Origin: UBA935 sp031556725
GTDB lineage: Bacteria > Bacillota > Clostridia > Lachnospirales > Lachnospiraceae
Reading direction: 5' to 3'
Length of the DNA: 64,000 nt
NCBI GenBank assembly: GCA_031556725.1
Contig: JAVBSL010000042.1
Span: 15,098 to 79,097, forward strand
The notes beneath the pieces were generated by a model. It had not been told where the DNA came from. It did not search any database and worked only from the letters and a program-made list of their open reading frames with translations. Position 1 is the first letter of the stretch, and each line of letters begins with the position of its first letter. This document shows positions 53,029 through 61,755 of the stretch, piece by piece. Made by a program: the position numbers and the translations under genes.

Positions 53029-53205
53029 TTATTTTTTTTCTGCTTCCGTCTTGTTTTTATCGGATACAATAACTAGCAGGATGCCGATAAATGGGGTAAG
53101 AAATAACGAGGCGAAAAAATATCCCCAGAATCCCATTTTTCGGTTTCTCCCCAAATATCCCACAAAGAAACTTAAACATAAGCATATCAGTGATAATTCC
53201 AGCAT
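53029..53205 (-). CDS. Small two-helix membrane protein
   Basis: 58 residues: MLELSLICLCLSFFVGYLGR, a short polar turn (NRKMGFWGYF), a second hydrophobic helix (SLFLTPFIGILLVIVS) and a basic/acidic tail (DKNKTEAEKK). The ATG at 53205 is chosen because AGGAGG, inside the end of the SPFH gene, lies 10 bases upstream; the TTG at 53214 is too close. Co-translated with the SPFH gene. It may serve as a partner or small membrane subunit; no catalytic features. Confidence 0.7.
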   Translation of the reverse strand: MLELSLICLCLSFFVGYLGRNRKMGFWGYFFASLFLTPFIGILLVIVSDKNKTEAEKK

Positions 53206-53210
53206 GGTAA

Positions 53211-54323
53211 TCAATCCTCCTCTCTGCCCGGTGAAGGTATAACTGCTCCCGGTACTTTGTTTTCCTGAGGTATCAGGGAATTACCGATGTCCTCATCAGC
53301 TTCCGGGAAATGGTTAATTAAATCCTCCGAAACGGTATCAATTTTATCGAGCATCTCAAGAATCCGGGTATAGGTAGCATGAATGGGGGGCTCGCTTTGC
53401 TCCAGCTTCTTTTGACTATACTCGTTAATGTCAGTACCATCCGGCAGGGTTTCGGACTGCGTTAAGGTATCGGGATTCAGCATCAGCGGCAGGCCGTCTT
53501 TGTCCCCCACAATAACAAGCTTGGCATTGGGGGAGGCCGCCAGATCTTTGGTGGCCTGAATACCCAGATAACGCAGATAAGCTTCGCTCATCCCTTCATT
53601 GATGATACTTTGGGACAGACTGGTGGCTTCCGCGTCCACATAGTCTCGTTTGAAACGCTCCACTGATTCCAGAACCCGATACCGCTCCGTAAGAACATTT
53701 TGCTCGGCGATAAATTTATCGGAAATGGCCTGCGCCATATCACTGGGAAGCTTTACCTGCCGCACCAGTATGACATGGAGGGTAAAGGGAGAATCGCTTA
53801 AGGTTTCATTTAACAGCTTCAAGACATCCTCCTGAAGCTGAATGGGATTTCCGGCATAAAGAAGGCTCTGCTCATAGCTGCCGATCACACTTCTCACGGA
53901 CGATACGATTGCCGGATCAATGATTTTGGTCGCATATTCGGGGCCCATTTCCTTGTGCAGAGTTCCGATTTTCTCCGGTTTAATAGCCCAGAGAACCGAC
54001 ATATCCACGTTAACGCTCAACCCACCCTTGGTCAGGGCGGTAATTTGATAGTCCTTCGACTGGGTACGGGCATCGTAGGGGATAATTTTATCCCATGGAA
54101 AAACAAGGTGTATCCCCTCTCTGCAGGATTTATCCACAAGTGTACCGCCGAAGAACCGGCTGTAATAAGCACCCACATATCCGCCCTCAATCGTGGTGGT
54201 AAAGAATGGCCATAACAGCAGGACCACGATTACCGTAAAAAGAACAAAAACAAATAACTCTAATCGTTTTGATTCCAGCTTCTTCTTTTGTGCTTCACTT
54301 TTTTTCTCTTTGACTTTTTTCAT
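53211..54323 (-). CDS. SPFH/band-7 domain membrane protein
   Basis: 370 residues. N-terminal basic region then one membrane helix (LELFVFVLFTVIVVLLLWPF), followed by an SPFH domain with GYVGAYYSRFFGG, EGIHLVFPWDKI, YQITALTKGGLSVNVDMSVL and a long helical segment (SDKFIAEQNVLTERYRVLES). The C-terminal 100 residues are acidic and Pro-rich. SPFH proteins form membrane cages or rafts and control proteases or transporters. Starts immediately after the stop of the DUF697-like gene. Its presence inside a peptide synthetase operon is unusual and suggests it organises the synthetase or exporter at the membrane. Confidence 0.85.
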   Translation of the reverse strand: MKKVKEKKSEAQKKKLESKRLELFVFVLFTVIVVLLLWPFFTTTIEGGYVGAYYSRFFGGTLVDKSCREGIHLVFPWDKIIPYDARTQSKDYQITALTKGGLSVNVDMSVLWAIKPEKIGTLHKEMGPEYATKIIDPAIVSSVRSVIGSYEQSLLYAGNPIQLQEDVLKLLNETLSDSPFTLHVILVRQVKLPSDMAQAISDKFIAEQNVLTERYRVLESVERFKRDYVDAEATSLSQSIINEGMSEAYLRYLGIQATKDLAASPNAKLVIVGDKDGLPLMLNPDTLTQSETLPDGTDINEYSQKKLEQSEPPIHATYTRILEMLDKIDTVSEDLINHFPEADEDIGNSLIPQENKVPGAVIPSPGREED

Positions 54324-54887
54324 TTATGCTTCTGTGCCTTCCGCCTCTTTTTTACCAATGATGGTTTTTCCTATCCATTCGCGGGAATTCCGCATGGCAG
54401 TGCTGAAAGACTCCTTCATGGCATCCATATTGGCACTTAAGAAAGTACCGCCTCTTTCAAAATGAGTGACAAACATCTGGCCAACGGCATAAGTACCGGT
54501 ACCGAATAAAAGCGGTCTGGTTGCAATAGCAAGGGGAAGACCAATCAGGGGAATGCCCACGACAGCGGTTTCAACCAGGGGAGAAGCCAAAGTACCGGCA
54601 CCGGAACCGACTACGGTGGTAATTATTTTTTTTGCAATTCCTTCTTTAAATTCGATTCCGTAAAGGTCAGACAGCTTACGTACCATATCAAGCTGAATGC
54701 CGGTTACGGCAACAAAATCCAGTGCCGGAAGGGGAACAATACCCGTACCCATGGAAGCGTAAACATGATTGCGAATTACCTTGTCTACCTCATTTGAGTC
54801 GGCAACGCAGGCAGTATCAGTGGTTTCGGTTGCTTCATTTGTTTCTGTTACGTCGATAGTTTCGTCTTTGATTGTTTCTGCTTTCAT
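54324..54887 (-). CDS. DUF697-like membrane protein
   Basis: 187 residues. About 45 acidic Thr/Glu-rich residues (DETIDVTETNEATETTDTAC) come first, then a DUF697/YcjF-like core with hydrophobic helices: VYASMGTGIVPLPALDFVAV and TGIQLDMVRKLSDLYGIEF, followed by a Gly/Ala-rich double helix that probably inserts in the membrane. The ATG at 54887 has AAAGGAGG upstream and overlaps the NRPS stop (ATGA). No GTPase domain is present. The role beside the synthetase and SPFH protein is unknown; a membrane-remodelling or scaffold function is guesswork. Confidence 0.75.
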   Translation of the reverse strand: MKAETIKDETIDVTETNEATETTDTACVADSNEVDKVIRNHVYASMGTGIVPLPALDFVAVTGIQLDMVRKLSDLYGIEFKEGIAKKIITTVVGSGAGTLASPLVETAVVGIPLIGLPLAIATRPLLFGTGTYAVGQMFVTHFERGGTFLSANMDAMKESFSTAMRNSREWIGKTIIGKKEAEGTEA

Positions 54888-57800
54888 AAATTTTCCTCCT
54901 TTAAAAGAAATGTAATGTATTTGGTGGTTACAGGTGACCACTGAAAGCCCAGCCGTTTTAATAACAGCAGCGAGGCGTCCATTCTTAATCGGCCGGCAAT
55001 AATATCAGTATCTTTGCCTTCACGGATACGCTGTGAAAGCCAACCCAGATACTCCGAAGCTGACCGGCTGATTTGGGAGTCAGCCGAATGGGTCAGCCGA
55101 CCCAGTTCGTCGGACAATTCGTTGGCAGACAGAACTGTCCCTTCCCGACCGGCAAGGCTGAATAACTCACTGAACCTTACCTTTTGGGGATTGTCAATAT
55201 GAAAAGTTTTTCCGGTTAGGTTAACCGGCCCGGACAGCAGTCTGATGGCGCGGGCTGTTTCATTTACAAAGGCATAACCCACCGCATCATCGGTTTCCGG
55301 TATAAGGCCGGTGTGAAACATATTACGGGTCATTCGCAGCAGGGAGTTCCCTTCCCAGCTTTTGGCGGCATGACCGGTTTCCAGATTAGGAGCAATATTA
55401 CCCACTCGGAAAATCGAAATGGGTGCTCCTTTTTTGATGCTGTCACGGACCAATTGTTCCCCGATCTGCTTGGTCCGCTGATAATTGTTGTGAAAGGGAG
55501 GTCCCAAAGCCTCCTCATTTTCGCAGATTAAGGGAACGTTGGCAGCCCCTGTTGTGGAAACATGAACAAACAGGGTACCGGGTTGTGCGGCCGCCATTTC
55601 CAGCATGTGCCTGGTGGCGGTGACATTAGCTTCATGACTTTCTTCCTCCGGTGCGTAGTGACGGACATCCGCCGCTGTATGGAAAATGGCATCCAGAGGG
55701 GTATCACAGTAAGGTACCTCCTTTGAAATATCAAAGGCATAAGGGTGCAGCCGTTTGGAATCAGCAATTTTTCCGCCTTCTTTGCCGAAATAGTAAAGCA
55801 GGGCATCGCGGATCCGGTTCTCATCTCCCCGGCAGGGCAGGCAAATATCTGCATTGGTTTCCCTGAAGAATTCATAAATCAAATGGCTGCCCAGGAATCC
55901 GGTACCACCGGTAATCAGTATATTTTGAAAAGAACGCCGGTTGCTTAAATCCAGATTTTCCATTTCGGCAAGGTATTGTTGATATTCGGTACTCCCTTTT
56001 AAAGATAATGTAATTTTAGCAGGGGATTCCGGAGTGTTTATACGTTTGGCTTCCTTTGCCAGATACTTAAGAACCGGATAGGTAATCAGCTTCCGGATAT
56101 CCAGGGGGATGCCGGCAGCAGTGAGCAGGCCGGTAACCCGAAAGAGCAGCAGGGAATGTCCGCCTAATCGGAAAAAATTATCTTTAGGCTGTATCACAAA
56201 GTCAGGCGTAAGCGACAAAACCGTTTTCCAGATGTCGGCAATCACTGCTTCGGTTTCCGTTAAAGCTTCTGTTTCATTGGCTTCGGTGTAATCCGGAAGC
56301 GGAAAAGAAGCATAATCCAGCTTGCCGTTTTCGGTCAGCGGAAAGGCCGAAAGGGAAGTAAAGGAAGCAGGGATCAGATAAGCGGGCAGCCGCTTTGCCA
56401 GTCCTTTACTGATTTCTTCCGCACTCAGGCGGATTTCTTTATTTTGCCAAATGATATAAGCATGCAGGAGATCTTCCCGGAGAATCACCTTACTGTCAAT
56501 GATTTCCGGCATCTCACATAATAGGGTTTCGATTTCGCCCAGTTCAACCCGGTAACCGCGAACCTTAACCTGCCGGTCCAGACGTCCTAAGAATTCCAGT
56601 GTGCCGTTTTCCTGCCAGGCAACCAGATCACCGGTTCGATATAACCGGCCGAACAGCGGATGGAGGACAAAAGCCCGTTGGGTTTCTTTCTCGCGGTTTA
56701 AGTAGCCATGGGCAAGCTGTACGCCGCCGATCCACAATTCCCCGGGAACGCCCACGGGACAGGGCCGATTATACGGGTCCAGCACATAACAGATGGTGTT
56801 GGCTGCCGGAACACCGATATTACAGGTTTCCTGTTCTTCTGCTGCCATTCTCCGAAAAGTAGTGTTAATACAGGCTTCGGTTGGTCCGTAAGAGTTGATC
56901 ACTTCCAAACCGCCCTTTCGCAGGGGCAGATTTTTGGGGGCTTCACCCCCCAGAAAGGCCATCCGCAGGCAGGAATCGGTTATCCGCTGCAAAACCTCTG
57001 CGCCCACAGACGCCGGAAAGGTACATAAGGTTACTTCCTGCTCCCCAATGTAAGCAGCCACAGAATCGGGATCCAGCCGCAAATCTTCAGATACCAGTGA
57101 TAAGGTGGCACCGGCTGCCAGTGTGGTAAAGATTGTCCATACGGAAGGGTCAAAGGTAAAAGCAATATAATGAAGCATCTTATCGGTATGATGAAAGCCA
57201 AATTCAGTCAGCGCCCAGGTAATCTGATTGGCCAGAGCAGAATGAGGCAGGATAACCCCTTTGGGCTTTCCGGTGGTACCGGAGGTGTAGATCAGGTAAA
57301 CGCTGTCGGCTGGAACACGGCCATGATAATCGGTCATTTCGATAGCTAAATGGTTGCCGATTACAGCCCGGGCACCGGCATCCCTGATGATTTCCGATTT
57401 CCTTTCATCAGGCCACGAGGGGTCCAGGGGAAGGAAAGCAGCACCCGACAGAAGGATTCCCAAAGGAGCCAGAATCCCTTCCTGATTGCGGGGCAGGCAG
57501 AAAGCAACCACATCACCGGGGCCGATCCCCCTTTTACCCAAAGCCGCAGCCAGTTCTTTGGCAAGTTCATAAAGTTTTCCATAGGTCCAGCAGCTTTGAT
57601 GCAGCTCCAATGCTTTTTGTCCGGCATATTTTGCAGCAGCATCTGTGAATATTTCGGCCACAGTCCGATGTTCCGGGGGGAGCTTGCGGCCTTGGGAAAA
57701 GACCTCCGTAACCAGTTGGTATTCTCCGGAAAAAAAGATCGATACCTGGTTAACCAGAGCTTGTGTGAGAACCGCTGTCAGCCGTTTGGCAAGCCGGTCG

Positions 57801-60800
57801 ATCCAGGCAGCCGGGATGTAGTTCTGATTGTATAGGAAACAGCCGCCTTTACCGTTAAATTGCACCACCAGGTCATAATCCTGGTCGCCCTGAGCATTAC
57901 CGTTATCCGTGCTGTCATCATATACAAACAGATAATGGGGCAGCCGGGTGATGATTTTCGATGGAACAAATAAATGGCTGGTACTTTCAAGCATTACCGA
58001 CTGTACCTGCCTGGCCAGCCGGTCAAATTTTTTACCATTGCCGGAAAAACGCAGGGGATAGGTTGCAGCGCACATTCCCATCAGCTCATTATTATCCCGG
58101 CAGGAGCCAACAAAAGGAATAAGAATATCCCCTTTCTCGCTGTCCAGAGCCTTTACCAGAGTGCTCCATGCAGTCAGCAGGAAGGCAGCGGGGGTGATAT
58201 GAGCCTGTTTGGCAGCAGCGACACATTGTTCAAGTAGTTGGGGAGAACAAAATTCTATTTTTGAAAGTACCGCATTTCCTGCTGTTTCAGGAGGAAGAAG
58301 GGGTACTGTCCGGGTGTCCTGACAATGACTGTTCCACCATGCTTCATCTGCGGCAAGGCGGTTGCCGTCAGCCCATAACCGGTTAGCAAATGCCGCAAAG
58401 GAAGGGGGTGACGTGGGAAATTCACCATTCAGCAGCTCCCGCAAGAGCAGCCCCACACTTAAGCCGTCCAGCCCGATATGGTGATAACGAAGGGTCAACT
58501 GGTTATCCAGTAAAGTCAGGTCCAACAGCGGGTCTTTTAAGGGATCAATCCCCTCTTTCCGGGAAGGGGTATCCGTATATAGCGGAATCCGGTGGCGGGG
58601 ATAAACTCTTCCGATCATTTCTCCGGGAGCGTTTCCTTCTGTATCCGGCTCAAAACCAACCCGTAAAATGTCATGCAGTTCGGCGGCCCGGTCGATGCGG
58701 CCTTTCAGCACCGTGGGGGTAATCCCTTCCGCTTGGACGCGAAGGGTAACAGTATAGGAAGCGATCCCTCTGGTTTGCGCCAAAAAGAGCATTCCCTGCT
58801 GGGCGTGTAAGGGACGGAAGGCGACAGCAGTTTCTGAAACCGCGGATTCAGAGGGTGTTATTTTTGTTATTTTTTCAGCCAACTTTGCCAGACTTTCCGA
58901 GGTGATGATATCTTTGGCAGTAATGGCATAGCCTGCCTTTTCCAGACGGAAGGCAATTTCCATGGCACGGATGGAATTACCGCCCAGTTCCAGATAATTA
59001 TGTAAGGTGCCGATACCGGTCACTTTGAGGACCTTTGACACTACCGGCAACAGTACTTTTTCAGCTTCCGTAACCGGTGGGATGAGCTGCCCTGCTTCTT
59101 CCTGCGCCGGTAAGGGAAGACGGTGATAATCCACTTTACCGCTGGCAGTAAGAGGAATTTCCTTCACCGGCAGGATGATCGGATGCATAAAGGAAGGCAG
59201 TTTCGTTTTAAGACAGCGGTATAATTCGGCAGGATCCAGATCGGTTTTTGGCACCACATAAGCACAAAGCATTTTTTCCTGTGAGGGATTTTCCCGTATT
59301 GCAGCAACAACGGCGGCAACACCGGGGTGGGTTTGCAGTACATATTCCAATTCCCCAAGTTCGATCCGGTAGCCGTTTATTTTTACCTGCCGGTCGGCCC
59401 GGCCCATAAAAAACAGTTGGCGGCCGGCTTCGGTTTGCTGCCATTTCATTAAATCACCGGTGCGGTAAATGATCCGATGATTTTCATTGTTTCCCCAATA
59501 AGGATTATCAAGAAAACGCTGCGCAGTCAAATCAGGTGAGCGATAATAGCCGCGAGCCACCTGCACACCGGAAAAATAAGCTTCACCGGTAACCCCATCC
59601 GGGCAGAGCCGACCCCAATCATCCAGAATGTAGGCATGCATATTGGGGGGCGGTGTGCCGATGGAAATGGGACTGTCCGCATCGATAAAGCCCCGGCTGC
59701 AGCAGATCGTACATTCCGTGGGACCATATTCATTGGACAAGGGATATGGGGCAGGCACCACCTTTCGTACCTCCTCACCGCCCACGATCATAACCCGTAA
59801 GTGGGGCAGGGCATCTTCGTTTTGATATATTTCCCGAAAACTCTCAGCCATGGTTACCGGTAAATCAATATGAGTAATTTTCCGGATCCGGCAATAATCA
59901 CCCAGGGCACTCATGCTGAAGCGAACCGTGTCGTTTAAAATGTGCAGGGTTCCTCCGGAAAGCAATGGCAGCCAGATGTCCCAAAGGGAACCATCAAAAC
60001 CAAATCCCAGTACCATGGCACAGGAATCACCGGCCTTCCAGCCATAATACTCTCTTGCCCACAGGCAGAAAGCCGCCAGATTCCGATGAGTGGCCACAAC
60101 GCCCTTGGGAAGTCCGGTTGTACCGGAAGTCATAATCATATAAGCGGGCTGTTCAGGCGCAGGGATGGTTTTGGAAACCAAAGCAAAGTTCCCTGCCAGT
60201 AATTGGTCGTAAAGCCCTTCGTCCAGAACCAAAGCCGGTTCTGTTTCCGCTACAATCGTTTCGATCCGTTCCGCCGGCCACTCCCTATCCAGGGGAACAA
60301 AGAATCCACCGGCTTTTAAGATGGCCAGTTCACTGATGACATAACGCTCCGACCGGTTTAAATGAATTGCCACGCAGGTTCCCGCCGTTATCCCATTGGC
60401 TTTTAGAGCAGTGGACAGGCGGTTTGCAAGCTCCTCTAACTGGATATAGTTATATTGTGTATCCTGATAAATCAAAGCCGGATATTTACCATAAAGGCGG
60501 ACACAATCCTGCCATAAATCAAGAATTGTTTTTTGTTTGATTTGTTCCAGTATTTCTTTGTTTTCATGAAAAGCAGTTAATGTTTCTGTTTCCTGTCTGG
60601 TGAGAAAAGAAATCTTTTCCAGGGGAATGTCAGGATTTTCCGATACTGCTTTCAGTACATTTAAGAAATATTCTTTCAGGTTTTTTGCGGTGGCATCGGA
60701 ATAGATAAAATCGTTATAAGCAAATTCCACCAGAATCTCTTCGTCTAACGTAATGGTAGTATCAAAATCCGTAACCAATTCGGCAGTACCGGACAGGAAC

Positions 60801-61753
60801 CGGTACTGTGCTCCCGATGGAGAGGGATTTATGGTCAAAAGATGGGGCAGGGAGCCTTTGATTAAGTCACTGAGACGGCAAAAACCATGCCGCTCAGCTT
60901 CACCGGTCTGCCGGCACCATTGGGTCACCCAGTCAGCAAAGGAAACACCTTTCGGAGAACCGGGAAGCTTTGTAACCAGGGGCAGGGTGTTGATACACAT
61001 CCCCACCATACCGGTGATTCCCGGAACCGGTGCGGAACGGCCCGATACCACACAGCCCACAACTGAGCTGCCGCCATTTAACCGGGCGGTCAGCAGACAC
61101 CAGACTGCCTGCAGAAAACGGCCGGCGGTGAGCTGTAAGCTGGCTGCACACTGGCGAAGCAGGTCAGAATTTTCTAAAGTAAAAGACAGTTCTTCCCGCT
61201 GATATTCGGTGGAATTTTGCCGGTTAGGTAATGTTGAAAAAGAACATTCTTCCTCCAGATAGGTTTTCCACCAATGTAAATCGGTGGCTTCATCCCGCTG
61301 TTTCAGCCATTTTGTGTAATATCCAAAGGGCGATGCTTTTTTAACAGGCACTGTGTCAGCCGTTAATTCCGCCATCAAAATACCGATACTCCATCCATCC
61401 AATAAGGCATGATGAAAGAGTACAATCAATTCATTTTGACATAATACCAGCCGGAAAAGGTGAGGATCGAAGGGAGAGATTTCCATCTGTTCCGGAGAAA
61501 AATAAGCGGTGACCAGAAGCGGAATCTCTGCCCGGTCAGCAACGATCTGCCAGAGAAGACCTTCTTCATCCTGGTAAAAGGAAGTTCGCAGCATTTCATG
61601 CCGGGTGGTCAACTCATTCATTCGTAACTGTAAATTTTGTGCATCGGTATTTTCCGGTAACTGATATCGTATCGCCGAAACATACCGGGAGGCTGATGCA
61701 GCTCCTTCGAAAAGCATAGCTTCCTGCATGGGAGTCAATCGGAATTTTTTCAT
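54884..61753 (-). CDS. Non-ribosomal peptide synthetase C-A-PCP-C-A-PCP-R
   Basis: 2289 residues. C1 has its catalytic motif HHALLDG at about 116. A1 shows TSGTTGLPKG (about 541), NEYGPTE, YRTGDLMKW and VKINGYRIELGELE. PCP1 is LGGNSI (about 924). C2 has HHIGLDG (about 1093). A2 shows YTSGTTGKPKG (about 1494), NSYGPTE, YRTGDLVAW. PCP2 is LGGHSL (about 1866). The terminal reductase shows LITGGTGFLGSHL (about 1949) and YQRTKQIGEQ (about 2092). No epimerisation or thioesterase domain is seen, so a linear dipeptide should leave as an aldehyde or alcohol. My reading of the specificity pockets is D-G-W-D-I-G-E-I-C for A1 and D-P-W-T-F-G-S-I-N for A2; I cannot name the amino acids. The ATG at 61753 (GGAGG upstream) follows the first NRPS gene by 2 bases. 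Confidence 0.93.
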   Translation of the reverse strand: MKKFRLTPMQEAMLFEGAASASRYVSAIRYQLPENTDAQNLQLRMNELTTRHEMLRTSFYQDEEGLLWQIVADRAEIPLLVTAYFSPEQMEISPFDPHLFRLVLCQNELIVLFHHALLDGWSIGILMAELTADTVPVKKASPFGYYTKWLKQRDEATDLHWWKTYLEEECSFSTLPNRQNSTEYQREELSFTLENSDLLRQCAASLQLTAGRFLQAVWCLLTARLNGGSSVVGCVVSGRSAPVPGITGMVGMCINTLPLVTKLPGSPKGVSFADWVTQWCRQTGEAERHGFCRLSDLIKGSLPHLLTINPSPSGAQYRFLSGTAELVTDFDTTITLDEEILVEFAYNDFIYSDATAKNLKEYFLNVLKAVSENPDIPLEKISFLTRQETETLTAFHENKEILEQIKQKTILDLWQDCVRLYGKYPALIYQDTQYNYIQLEELANRLSTALKANGITAGTCVAIHLNRSERYVISELAILKAGGFFVPLDREWPAERIETIVAETEPALVLDEGLYDQLLAGNFALVSKTIPAPEQPAYMIMTSGTTGLPKGVVATHRNLAAFCLWAREYYGWKAGDSCAMVLGFGFDGSLWDIWLPLLSGGTLHILNDTVRFSMSALGDYCRIRKITHIDLPVTMAESFREIYQNEDALPHLRVMIVGGEEVRKVVPAPYPLSNEYGPTECTICCSRGFIDADSPISIGTPPPNMHAYILDDWGRLCPDGVTGEAYFSGVQVARGYYRSPDLTAQRFLDNPYWGNNENHRIIYRTGDLMKWQQTEAGRQLFFMGRADRQVKINGYRIELGELEYVLQTHPGVAAVVAAIRENPSQEKMLCAYVVPKTDLDPAELYRCLKTKLPSFMHPIILPVKEIPLTASGKVDYHRLPLPAQEEAGQLIPPVTEAEKVLLPVVSKVLKVTGIGTLHNYLELGGNSIRAMEIAFRLEKAGYAITAKDIITSESLAKLAEKITKITPSESAVSETAVAFRPLHAQQGMLFLAQTRGIASYTVTLRVQAEGITPTVLKGRIDRAAELHDILRVGFEPDTEGNAPGEMIGRVYPRHRIPLYTDTPSRKEGIDPLKDPLLDLTLLDNQLTLRYHHIGLDGLSVGLLLRELLNGEFPTSPPSFAAFANRLWADGNRLAADEAWWNSHCQDTRTVPLLPPETAGNAVLSKIEFCSPQLLEQCVAAAKQAHITPAAFLLTAWSTLVKALDSEKGDILIPFVGSCRDNNELMGMCAATYPLRFSGNGKKFDRLARQVQSVMLESTSHLFVPSKIITRLPHYLFVYDDSTDNGNAQGDQDYDLVVQFNGKGGCFLYNQNYIPAAWIDRLAKRLTAVLTQALVNQVSIFFSGEYQLVTEVFSQGRKLPPEHRTVAEIFTDAAAKYAGQKALELHQSCWTYGKLYELAKELAAALGKRGIGPGDVVAFCLPRNQEGILAPLGILLSGAAFLPLDPSWPDERKSEIIRDAGARAVIGNHLAIEMTDYHGRVPADSVYLIYTSGTTGKPKGVILPHSALANQITWALTEFGFHHTDKMLHYIAFTFDPSVWTIFTTLAAGATLSLVSEDLRLDPDSVAAYIGEQEVTLCTFPASVGAEVLQRITDSCLRMAFLGGEAPKNLPLRKGGLEVINSYGPTEACINTTFRRMAAEEQETCNIGVPAANTICYVLDPYNRPCPVGVPGELWIGGVQLAHGYLNREKETQRAFVLHPLFGRLYRTGDLVAWQENGTLEFLGRLDRQVKVRGYRVELGEIETLLCEMPEIIDSKVILREDLLHAYIIWQNKEIRLSAEEISKGLAKRLPAYLIPASFTSLSAFPLTENGKLDYASFPLPDYTEANETEALTETEAVIADIWKTVLSLTPDFVIQPKDNFFRLGGHSLLLFRVTGLLTAAGIPLDIRKLITYPVLKYLAKEAKRINTPESPAKITLSLKGSTEYQQYLAEMENLDLSNRRSFQNILITGGTGFLGSHLIYEFFRETNADICLPCRGDENRIRDALLYYFGKEGGKIADSKRLHPYAFDISKEVPYCDTPLDAIFHTAADVRHYAPEEESHEANVTATRHMLEMAAAQPGTLFVHVSTTGAANVPLICENEEALGPPFHNNYQRTKQIGEQLVRDSIKKGAPISIFRVGNIAPNLETGHAAKSWEGNSLLRMTRNMFHTGLIPETDDAVGYAFVNETARAIRLLSGPVNLTGKTFHIDNPQKVRFSELFSLAGREGTVLSANELSDELGRLTHSADSQISRSASEYLGWLSQRIREGKDTDIIAGRLRMDASLLLLKRLGFQWSPVTTKYITFLLKEENL

Positions 61754-61755
61754 TT

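Noticed and set aside
57350..57835. 161-codon + strand ORF inside the NRPS gene
   Set aside because: Antisense to an intact adenylation and condensation region; no start signal or known domain.
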